A stretch of DNA of 64,000 bases, taken from Leptodactylus fallax (lineage: Eukaryota > Chordata > Amphibia > Anura > Leptodactylidae). Below are positions 55,331 to 64,000 of the stretch, one piece after another (the stretch's first letter is position 1; every line of letters starts with the position of its first letter). The notes beneath the pieces were generated by a model. The model ran no database searches, was not told where the DNA came from, and worked only from the letters and a program-made list of their open reading frames with translations. The DNA is taken from contig CAMRHE010000063.1 of NCBI GenBank assembly GCA_947044405.1, positions 6,351,001 through 6,415,000 of the forward strand, given 5' to 3'. The translations under genes and the position numbers were made by a program.

Positions 55331-55574
55331 TGTGCCATCACTCTCTAGTGGTGCAGTCACAGTTGGCACTGTCTCCATGGCTCACCATATAAATAATATT
55401 GGCACAAATAATACCACCATCCCCTATTCCCATAAAAGATACAGCCTCAGATAGTACTACCTGCCTGTCTCTTCCTCAAAATAACATAGCTACAGGTAAT
55501 ATTTTTCCACCCCCCAGCCAATGGAACTAATCATACTAGATAATACTTTTGGCCATACAGATGATCATACCTAC

Positions 55575-55707
55575 CTACTGTAGCAGAGGTTCCTGGGTAA
55601 AAACTGTCTTCACAAAACCTTCTAAGGAATGATGTCTTACCCACACTGGAATTTCCCACCAAGACTATTTTGAATAATCGATCAGGGGGGCAGTAAATAT
55701 GTTCTTC
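55575..55707 (-). CDS. CRACR2A: CRACR2A Rab domain exon (P-loop)
   Basis: A 133-bp minus-strand exon, acceptor tttatttatag, donor GTAG|gtaggt. It reads [52 protein letters not shown] is the G1 P-loop that binds the phosphates of GTP, and ATVG is the switch I end. The exon begins in phase 0, which fits the donor at AAT|gtaagc of the upstream exon. Confidence 0.96.
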
Positions 55708-55791
55708 CTATAAATAAACCAATATAGGATTACCCCATAGCACACGATTCTACAGAACGTCCACCCACCTTGTACCATTATCTACGCTTAC

Positions 55792-56128
55792 ATTTGGCAA
55801 GGTCTCTTTTCCAACTGGTTGACCTCTTGGAGAAGATGGCACGTCCTCCTGGGAAATTTCACTTTTGCTTTGGATGACCTCTTCCTTGTATGTTCGGTTT
55901 TCTTCCTTCTCATCCACCTCCTGCCAGTCATTTAATGGTCTTTCATGTTGTTCGTCTAAATATTGGGGAAGATGATCCTCTTCGATGGATATTATTCTCT
56001 GTAAATGGCAACCTTTGCTCGGTCTGCTTTCGACATGGCTGTCAGTCTCCGTTATAGACATACCGACGCCATTCACCCCAACAGAGGTCCGCTTAGGTGG
56101 AAATACATCGTCTTCTTCGGAGGACTGA
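55792..56128 (-). CDS. CRACR2A: CRACR2A linker exon (acidic, proline-containing)
   Basis: A 337-bp minus-strand exon between the coiled coil and the Rab domain. The acceptor is gatcccccag at 56129, chosen because the upstream exon leaves two bases; the donor is AAT|gtaagc at 55791. Open reading continues past the donor for 13 codons but is intronic, since the splice gives the right phase for the P-loop exon. Features: an acidic start (QSSEEDDVFPPKR), LQRIISIEEDHLPQYLDE, a charged stretch, then SPRGQPVGKETLPN just before the GTPase. The long CRACR2A isoform has a proline-rich, low-complexity linker here. The Ile-Ile-Ser-rich and SPRGQPVGKE segments appear to be its conserved islands (from memory of the human protein). 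Confidence 0.92.
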
Positions 56129-56647
56129 CTGGGGGATCAGCAGCAAAAGAAGGACATTGTCAGTCCAATGAAAGTTTAATATTGTAATATAAAAACAATA
56201 ATAAAAAATGACAAAAACATTTTGATATAAAAAATATATTGAATATTTTAATGCTTTCCCCTTAATTTACCATTTTAGGCAGCCATTTTGAATACTAGTT
56301 AGATCATTATGATCATGTCCCGGGTCAAAAGGGTGTGGTTTATACAAATTTACTCTAAAAGTGGGCATTTGGGGGTGTTCCAGAGCATCTCAGGGATGGA
56401 GCTTATATAACTATATTTTGGGAATGTATGTGATTGTATGAAAGAGAGTCTCAGCAGCCAGAAGGAGCCCATATGCAGGGCAGGATGAGGGGTAGGCAGA
56501 GTAGGCTGCTGTCTGGGTGCTCTTGAGGAGGGAGGGAACAGGGATGCAGTTTTTAGAATGAAGTGGATGACCATTAGGTGGCGGTGTTCATGTATAGTGG
56601 TGACGACACTGCATGAAACCTAAAATATGTTTAAGGATACTTAGAAC
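56129..56647. other. CRACR2A: No gene seen (CRACR2A intron)
   Basis: AT-rich then mixed sequence with no exon. Confidence 0.4.
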
Positions 56648-56949
56648 TTAAAGGGGTTTTCCCATTAATATAATTATATTTAGATTTGTAGACAATTAAA
56701 AGTAAAAGATTTTTGCAAATATAAAAATGTTATATATAATTATAATAAATTTAAAAATTTTGCAGAGTTTTAAAGATTTCCTCTAACCATCTTAGTGGTG
56801 ACATCTGTTGTCTTGATCAGTTGCCAATGATTATGACCATGAATGCAGGAACTTTCAATGGTCAGGGATTGGTCAGAAACCCAGCCATGATTTACGTTTA
56901 ATTGTCTACAGGCCTAAATATGGTTATGCTCATGGGAAAACCCCTTTAA
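56648..56949. mobile_element. TTAA-bounded element (family G)
   Basis: Starts TTAAAGGGGTTTTCCCATTA and ends CATGGGAAAACCCCTTTAA, a 16-bp nearly perfect inverted pair with TTAA. The AT-rich interior has no coding capacity. Confidence 0.82.
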
Positions 56950-57136
56950 GGCTAAGGCCCCACGTTGTGGAAACGCATTTTTTTTTGTTGCAGATTTTGT
57001 TGCAGTTTTTTGAGCCAAAGAACTTCCTATATATATTTCCCATCCCTTTTGTAGCCATTGTTGGCTTTGGCTCAAAAAACCGCAACAAAATCTGCAACAA
57101 AAAAAGGTGCATTTCCACAACGTGGGGCCTTAGCCT
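56950..57136. mobile_element. Nearly perfect hairpin element (family H)
   Basis: Left arm from GGCTAAGGCCCCACGTTGTG through TTTTTTGAGCCAAAG and right arm from CTTTGGCTCAAAAAA through CAACGTGGGGCCTTAGCC pair over about 75 bp with few mismatches. The loop is about 40 bp. It directly follows the TTAA end of the family G element. Confidence 0.85.
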
Positions 57137-58365
57137 AAAGCTGGAGACTGAGCATCAAGACGGCTAGAGCCACCTATGGGTTCACATCAGTCTTATCAGC
57201 TACTAAAACTGGAAATATACTTAAGCTTGCTATCAGCCTGGTAGCTATACCTCTGACATGTCCATACACATGCATGCTCAGCTCAGAACAGCATGCATGT
57301 TTTTTCTGGCAGCAGCTTACAAAAGATCCTTCTTTATCCCCCAACTCTGCCATCAGGGGAGAGTCAGGAAACCCCCATATAAATTATATAGCATATATAT
57401 ACTCTGGAGGAGCCTCACCTGTAACTATACATTGTGAGATTCCACGGTTATTCCTACAGAAAGTTAGGAAATTGACAACAGGGTGTTACCAGTTGGGGTG
57501 TATCCCTACACAGCTTTACACTGTCCAATCAGGGACAGTATCAGGGACACTCCCCTTTGACAAATGGAATGGTAACGCCCAGTTGCCAATTTATTTATAA
57601 TTTTCAAGGGGGAATAACATAGGAAAGGCATAACTTACAGCTCTAGGTAAAGATGATCCAGAATTGATATTTTATAGGGTATAACAGCCTTCACTAAAAC
57701 ACTCACGTCATGAGAAGTAACACATCCCCTTTAAGAGACTCCAGGGTGCTTACAAAACCCTTCTTTTGGGGTGCGTTTGTTTCTGACAATACACCAGATA
57801 TCTTGCTTTTAGCAGAGGATAGAGTGATGTCAAGCATCAGAGGATTTTAACCATCCATTTTACCGAATCAACCTTATTTTGACCTTTTTTTTCCAAATTT
57901 TTTGATGCAAATGCAATTTTGAGGCCTATTGTTGCAGTGTAACATCCAGTCCTGTCCAATCTATTTTCAGCTGTTCTCTGCCTGTTCCTAGGTGCGCGGC
58001 ATTGTGTGTATTCTGGATATAATTCATCAAATTCAATTCATTGTGAAGATGGGTAATAATTGAGAACGTCTCGGAGGATGGACAGCCAATTACCGAATAA
58101 TTAGTTGATGTGAGAATGCATTACAATATAGAATAGTCCACCCAGCACTTCAAAGTCATTTAGACTCCTGCGGAGCATCCTAAAATTAGATGTTCTGCTC
58201 ACAGAAAAGAGGGTTTTATTAATTGTAGGGACAGGGCGGCACTTCAGCCCGGTCTCAGCAGTTGGTGTAAACACTAGAATTTTGGGATAATAAATTAAAT
58301 TTTTCTTTTGTATAATTCATAGTAGACATCAACTCCAAACCAACATTAATGTAATATACTGTATA
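57137..58365. other. CRACR2A: No gene seen (CRACR2A intron)
   Basis: Intron sequence. 57440-57620 shares GTCAGGGACAC and TTTGACAA-GGAATG-TAAC with about 5370-5410, so an old repeat is likely. No exon. Confidence 0.4.
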
Positions 58366-60659
58366 TATAAGGCTATATAATAGAGGCGAGAAGCTGAGCT
58401 CTGTGATATATAGGGTTATATGATAGAGGAGAGAAGCTGAGCTCTGTGATATATAGGGTTATATGATAGAGGAGAGAAGCTGAGCTCTGTGATATATAGG
58501 GTTATATGATAGAGGAGAGAAGCTGAGCTCTGTGATATATAGGTTATATGATAGGGGAGAGAAGCTGAGCTCTGTGATATATAGGTTATATGATAGGGGA
58601 GAGAAGCTGAGCTCTGTGATATATAGGGATATATGATAGAGGAGAGAAGCTGAGCTTTGTGATATATAGGGTTATATGATAGAGGAGAGAAGCTGAGCTC
58701 TGTGATATATAGGGTTATATGATAGAGGAGAGAAGCTGAGCTCTGTGATATATAGGGATATATGATAGAGGAGAGAAGCTGAGCTTTGTGATATATAGGG
58801 TTATATGATAGAGGAGAGAAGCTGAGCTCTGTGATATATAGGGTTACATGATAGAGGAGAGAAGCTGAGCTCTGTGATATATAGGTTATATGATAGAGGG
58901 AGAAGCTGAGCTTTGTGATATATAGGGTTATATGATAGAGGAGAGAAGCTGAGCTCTGTGATATATAGGGGTATATGATAGAGGAGAGAAGCTGAGCTCT
59001 GTGATATATAGGTTATATGATAGAGGAGAGAAGCTGAGCTCTGTGATATATAGGGTTATATGATAGAGGAGAGAAGCTGAGCTCTGTGATATATAGGATA
59101 TATGATAGAGGAGAGAAGCTAAGCTCTGTGATATATAGGATATATGATAGAGGAGAGAAGCTGAGCTCAGTGATATATAGGGATATATTATAGAGGAGAG
59201 AAGCTGAGCTCTGTGATATATAGGATTATATGATAGAGGAGAGAAGCTGAGCTCTGTCATATATAGGGTTATATGATAGAGGAGAGAAGCTGAGCTCTGT
59301 CATATATAGGGTTATATGATAGAGGAGAGAAGCTGAGCTCTGTGATATATAGGTTATATGATGGAGGAGAGAAGCTGAGCTCTGTGATATATAGTGTTAT
59401 ATGATAGAGGAGAGAAGCTGAGCTCTGTGATATATAGGGTTATATGATAGAGGAGAGAAGCTGAGCTCAGTGATATATAGGGATATATTATAGAGGAGAG
59501 AAGCTGAGCTCTGTGATATATAGGGTTATATGATAGAGGAGAGAAGCTGAGCTCAGTGATATATAGGGGTATATTATAGAGGAGAGAAGCTGAGCTCTGT
59601 GATATATAGGTTATATGATAGAGGAGAGAAGCTGAGCTCTGTGATATATAGGTTATATGATAGAGGAGAGATGATGAGCTCTGTGATATATAGGTTATAT
59701 GATAGAGGAGAGAAGCTGAGCTCTGATATATAGGGTTATATGATAGTGGGAGAGAAGCTGAGCTCTGTGATATATAGCTTATATGATAGTGGGAGAGAAG
59801 CTGAGCTCTGTGATATATAGGTTATATGATAGAGGAGAGAAGCTGAGCTCTGTGATATATAGGATTATATGATAGAGGAGAGAAGCTGAGCTCTGTGATA
59901 TATAGCTTATATGATAGAGGGAGAGAAGCTGAGCTCTGTGATATATAGGTTATATGATAGAGGAGAGAAGCTGAGCTCTGTGATATATAGGGTTATATTA
60001 TAGAGGAGAGAAGCTGAGCTCTGTGATATAAAGGTTATGTGATAGAGGAGAGAAGCTGAGCTCTGTGATATATAGGGTTATATGATAGAGGAGAGAAGCT
60101 GAGCTCTGTGATATATAGGTTATATGATAGAGGAGAGAAGCTGAGCTCTGTGATATATAGGTTATATGATAGAGGAGAGAAGCTGAGCTCTGTGATATGT
60201 AGGGTTATATTATAGAGGAGAGAAGCTGAGCTCTGTGATATATAGGGTTATATTATAGAGGAGAGAAGCTGAGCTCTGTGATATATAGGGTTATATGATA
60301 GAGGAGAGAAGCTGAGCTCTGTGATATATAGGGTTATATAGAGGAGAGAAGCTGAGCTCTGTGATATATAAGGTTATATGATAGAGGAGAGAAGCTGAGC
60401 TCTGTGATATATAGGTTTATATGATAGAGGAGAGAAGCTGAGCTCTGTGATATATAGGTTATATGATAGAGGAGAGAAGCTGAGCTCTGTGATATATAGG
60501 TTTATATGATAGAGGAGAGAAGCTGAGCTCTGTGATATATAGGTTATATGATAGAGGAGAGAAGCTGAGCTTTGTGATATATAGGGTTATATGATAGAGG
60601 AGAGAAGCTGAGTTCTGTGATATATAGGTTATATGATAGAGGAGAGAAGCTGAGCTCTG
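58366..60659. repeat. 43-bp satellite array 2, same unit as array 1
   Basis: About 53 copies of the same gagaagctgagctctgtgat plus atatagggttatatgatagag unit as at 12718-17113, in the same orientation. Variants special to this array: ctcagtgatata with attatag, atagcttatatg, atagtggg. ctcagtgatatatagggata at about 59165 recurs at about 59465, 300 bp later. The last copy ends about 21 bp from the donor of the CRACR2A exon at 60681. Confidence 0.97.
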
Positions 60660-60680
60660 AAAAATTTTCTATAAAGTTAC

Positions 60681-60772
60681 CTTTTCATTGAAGGCTTCCT
60701 TTCAAAATATTTCCCAATTATGGATCCTGATCTCTGATTCTTCATTGATTTAGATGAATTTACCTTTGATTT
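60681..60772 (-). CDS. CRACR2A: CRACR2A exon (basic Ser-rich segment)
   Basis: A 92-bp minus-strand exon, acceptor ttattttcccag, donor AAAAG|gtaact. It reads KSKVNSSKSMKNQ, RSGSIIGKYFERKPSMK in phase 0 and leaves two bases, completed as Ser by the linker exon. RSGS-I-GKY is recognisable from the long CRACR2A form. A 2.3-kb array of 43-bp repeats starts about 21 bp beyond the donor. Confidence 0.9.
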
Positions 60773-60857
60773 CTGGGAAAATAAATAAATTTAATTTAAT
60801 TATCTAACATGGGACAACCCCTTTAATTCCTCCAAAATTGAATTTCCACCCTTGTAC

Positions 60858-60903
60858 CTGTATGAAGCTGTCTCGCTCATCCCGTAAATGTTTATTCATT
60901 TCT
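60858..60903 (-). CDS. CRACR2A: CRACR2A small exon (end of coiled coil)
   Basis: A 46-bp minus-strand exon behind a long T tract (acceptor ttttttttacag), donor CAG|gtacaa. One entering base completes Arg, then EMNKHLRDERDSFIQ. It is strongly charged and helical, continuing the coiled coil. NKHLRDERD is conserved with the human protein (from memory). Small size is offset by exact phase agreement on both sides. Confidence 0.9.
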
Positions 60904-61317
60904 CTGTAAAAAAAAAAAAAAGAATTAATAATTCTAGAGCAAAAACTGAATTGACATGAAGGGGGCGCCACTGATACTAAATAAACTGTAAATTGGAGTT
61001 TCCATGTGGCATAGTATTATGATATTGTTGACCACATAGTCATGGCTAGGCAAGATTTAGGATTTAGAAAAGTTCTAAACCACGGCAAAGGGTCAGCTTT
61101 ACACCCCCTTGGTTTACCCCCAGCATGGCTACATGCCCCATCAGCGCCGCCCTTGCTGTCAGTGGACATGTATTGTTTCCAAAAGTGCCCCCTGGTCATC
61201 CAGTGTAAGAATTGACCATCTTTATCCAGCAGCATCCCATACGTAAGCCCCCTCCAATATTAAGAACGCCTTAGTAGGGCGTATGATAATGGGTTCTCTT
61301 TGGCCGACATCACTTAC

Positions 61318-61389
61318 CTTAACAAGTCGAGCTGTTTTAGTAGTGCTGAGCGCTCGCGCTGTAGACTTTCGGTGACCCGATAGACCTCC
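61318..61389 (-). CDS. CRACR2A: CRACR2A exon (coiled coil), most upstream seen
   Basis: A 72-bp minus-strand exon, acceptor gtattatattatag, donor TTAAG|gtaagt. It reads EVYRVTESLQRERSALL then KQLDLLR, a leucine-rich amphipathic helix belonging to the coiled coil that links EF hands and GTPase. It enters with one base, so at least one further exon lies upstream. None was found between 61390 and 64000, so the EF-hand and other coiled-coil exons lie outside the window. Confidence 0.93.
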
Positions 61390-61486
61390 CTATAATATAA
61401 TACATGTGTTATCCGGAGGGGGGCAATAATAATAATCGACCGACTATAAGTATATATTCACTAGGAATGATCAGGACTGGTCAGAA

Positions 61487-62013
61487 CTAGAGATGAGCGA
61501 AGTATTCAAAAATTTGATTCGGCAACTTCACCGAATTTCGCGATATGATTCTATTCAATTCGAATTAAATCGCGGCAAATCGAGTACCAAAAACAGCTAT
61601 TTATTGGCTGCAGAGAGCCGGGGTGGGCGGCAAAATGGCGGAACCCCTTGGATGCCGTGGTCATGAATCGGTTATGGAGCAGGGTGTTAGGGGTTAGTTA
61701 CAGCTAACACCCTGCTCCATAACCGATCGGGGGGATTTAACACCTTGGATGCAGCGGTCAAACATGCCGTGTGCGCTCGCGAAGGGGTTAAAGGGATGTG
61801 ACATCACAGGGCTGGCTGCTGATTGGCTGCACACATGGCATTGTGGGTGATCCCGCTTTCCCAGAGTTCCTTGCCCCAAGTACAGCAGCCATTTTGAACT
61901 AAATGTGAATCGTTACCACAAAGCGTGAGGAAATTCGGATTTGATGCAAATCGAATATTTCCTGAAATTTTGATCGAATTCCACTTCTGCAACTTCGATT
62001 CGCTCATCTCTAG
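61487..62013. mobile_element. CTAGAGATGAGCG-ended palindromic element
   Basis: Starts CTAGAGATGAGCGAA and ends TTCGATTCGCTCATCTCTAG; inner parts CGAATTTCGCGATATGATTC and ATCGAATATTTCC pair loosely. It contains a perfect 24-bp inverted repeat with a 13-bp loop (61667-61690 and 61704-61727). Truncated relatives lie near 41915. No clear target-site duplicate. Confidence 0.75.
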
Positions 62014-64000
62014 TTAGGACCTGAAGCTCCTGGGCCCCAATGCTAAATCTGTAATACGCGCCCCCACCTGCTATAATACTGGTGTCTTCCTATGTGGTTG
62101 AGGGGCTTAAGGACCTCCTCAGGCATTAGGGCAGGGTTGTGACTACTTGTCTTTCATTCCTTATAGCCACTCCCTTGTTTTCTGTATCTATAGTAGATGC
62201 CTTAAAAACAGGAGAACATCTTATAGGGGTTGTGCCGTTATGGAGACCTGTCAAGATTTATGGTCAAGGACGAGGGACTGAAAGTCTCCCTAAAGCCTCC
62301 TTGTGAATGGAGCACCACTGGGCTTGTGTGACCGGCGCTCCATTCACTTCTATGGGGCTGCCAGGACTGTACTCTCCCATAGAAGAGAATGGAGCACCAG
62401 TTACACGAGCCCACTGGTGCTCCATTCACAAGGAGGCTTGAGGGGGACTTTCGGTCCCCGTCCTCCTGATAACTTAGGGACATGGGGGTCAGGCCGCCAG
62501 TGTACAGACACCTGTCCTGTGGATAGGGGATATATGTCCATAATAGTACAACCCCTTTAAGAACTACTACATAGTGCTCAGTAGAGACAGTCACAGTCAT
62601 GTAACCCTAAAGGTCTTCTAAAAAATCCAAATTCATCACAGTCAGTGTAGAGCTGTGACATCATCTATGGCCAGTAGTGGAGGTAACGACGGATCAGTGG
62701 TGTTATCTACAAAGGTGTTATCTTATATTTTAATCCTGTCTGCTGCAAAGAAACCCCTTACAGAGTTGACAAGTGTCAGTCTATTATTAGGCTTAGTGGT
62801 CAAAGTGAAAATTGCAGCACTTTTTTTTTTTTTTAAATATAGTGACATGGAAATAATAAGCAAAAAAAATTATCAAAAATTCTTTAGAAATATGTTTATC
62901 AGAAAAACTTGGTTTAAAAAATACACATTCCCTTTAACCAAATTTGAGCTTAGGTAGGGGGGGGGCAAAGATGGAGCAATAGAGAAACTAAGGCAGCAGA
63001 AGACAGCTGTTTACAGTGCAGAGAGATCCCAACAAGGGATTAGAAAAAAAAAAATCATCTTATTAAGTCGTCTAGTGCCGCATCTGAAGATGTAATCGAA
63101 TGAAAATACGCTATTTCCATGAAACGGCTTGTAAGTTGTTTGAAGCACAGAGCGCGGGCTCAGGGGAGGGACGCGCAGGATGAAGCTGGCTGCTTGTGGC
63201 TGCTGCATAAATAACAGCTTTACGATGGGGGAAGAAATCCCGATCAGCCGTAAAACACAAGGAAGATTCATCATCTTAGACGTTAAATTACAGATATGTT
63301 GTTACTAATATACAGATGTAGCACAGTCTATAGTGACACTTTAAGGGGTTAAAAATATTGATGACCAATCCTAAGGATACCAAACTGGTGGGGGTCCAAT
63401 TCCCGACATCCCCACCAGTCAGCTGTTCTCTGTGTAGTGGTCAGATCAGGTATTATAGATCAACTCCCATTCATTTGAATGGGAGCTGAGATGCAGTGAC
63501 TCAGTTTAGCCACTACAAAGAGAACGGTGCTGTCTGCTTCCTGCTCCATTCTCTATGAGAACAGCAGGTCTATGAGGGTGACGGGTGTCAGAGCCACACA
63601 GAGTGGATATTAGTGACCTACCATTAGGAGAAGTAATCAATATTTTTAACCCAGAAAACCCCTTTATCAAGTTAAATAAATAGTTCCAGCAAACTTTAAC
63701 ACGTTTTGTGTCTTCAGCTCTTATACAAACTTATGTGTCTCCATGGCTACAGACTACAAACAAACCCTGTGTAGTCTGAACCTGCAGTCATTCTTCCTTT
63801 TATCTGTCCCTAAGGGCTTAGGAAAACGGCAGATGTCACAGGGCCATTTTAGGAACTATGAGAATGACTACATCTCTGGTTCTATGTGTCCTTTTTGACA
63901 GACATATGGATCCAGTAGAAATCAATGGGTCTGTTTTTGACATCCAAGTTACATCCTATACAAACGGATCGTGAGTTGGGTAAAAAAAAAAAAATAATCA
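62014..64000. other. CRACR2A: CRACR2A intron, repeats only
   Basis: About 62220-62565 is a TTAA-type palindrome (GGTTGTGCCGTTATGGA ... ATAATAGTACAACCCCTTTAA). 62640-62937 is a family F copy ending ACATTCCCTTTAA. 63335-63665 is another palindromic element (AAGGGGTTAAAAATATTGATG ... CAATATTTTTAACCCAGAAAACCCC). 63710-63790 is a copy of the repeat next to the Tc1 element at 22033. The last 120 bp resembles the ATGGATCC-rich repeat at 5590-5710. No exon recognised. Confidence 0.5.

Noticed and set aside
55750..55791. Extension of the CRACR2A linker frame to a stop at 55750
   Set aside because: A strong donor (AAT|gtaagc) at 55791 gives the correct phase for the P-loop exon, so the last 13 codons are intronic.
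58928..59260. A 110-codon minus-strand frame with repeats of ELSFSPLSY
   Set aside because: It is a read-through of the 43-bp satellite, whose unit happens to lack stops in three frames.
61390..64000. Further upstream CRACR2A exons
   Set aside because: I looked for minus-strand coiled-coil or EF-hand coding stretches with splice sites and found only repeats.

Overview
The window looks like nuclear DNA from a vertebrate, most likely a frog (anuran amphibian). It carries the 3' halves of two conserved vertebrate genes lying tail to tail: PRMT8 on the plus strand (six exons, 4802-35754) and CRACR2A on the minus strand (ten exons, 61389 down to 41680). Every exon junction keeps reading phase and every intron has GT/AG ends. 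The two genes are convergent neighbours in other vertebrates (human 12p13.32, from general knowledge), so the synteny supports both calls. The frog assignment is an inference from many short palindromic elements with TTAAAGG ends (the T2/Kolobok style known from Xenopus), Tc1-like transposons and a CR1 LINE.

PRMT8 encodes a membrane-anchored type I protein arginine methyltransferase. The window holds the end of the catalytic domain with the double-E loop, the dimerisation arm, the beta barrel, the THW loop and the C-terminus. Its N-terminal exons lie upstream of position 1. CRACR2A (the long, Rab46-type form) encodes a calcium-sensor/Rab GTPase fusion. The window holds the end of the coiled coil, a linker, the complete Rab GTPase domain and a Cys-Cys prenylation-type tail. 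The EF-hand exons lie beyond 64000.

Most of the window is repeat. There are at least eleven distinct tandem arrays: 29-bp (1860-4708, split by a transposon), 43-bp (12718-17113 and again 58366-60659), 44-bp (18466-19020), 49-bp (27402-27840), 31-bp (28500-28965), 24-bp (29596-31060), about 80-bp (33020-33840), another 31-bp (42086-43141), about 63-bp (49913-50911) and 45-bp (54195-55330). GATA/TATC microsatellites occur at 1-598, 10223-10702, 24014-24050, 31899-32705 and 48178-48630. Several arrays show higher-order block duplication, and several lie within 200 bp of an exon.

Mobile elements: an uninterrupted Tc1/mariner-type element (2085-3651) inserted in the 29-bp array; a Tc1-type element with a frameshifted transposase and IR/DR ends (20445-22032); a decayed Tc1-like remnant (44395-45010); a 5'-truncated, frameshifted CR1 LINE (about 37115-38297); and more than fifteen small palindromic elements, many bounded by TTAA. 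No RNA gene, CRISPR array or bacterial feature was seen. No clearly novel gene system was found. The most notable signals are the satellite shared between the two genes, the arrays that sit next to splice sites, and the transposon nested in a minisatellite with a datable target site.
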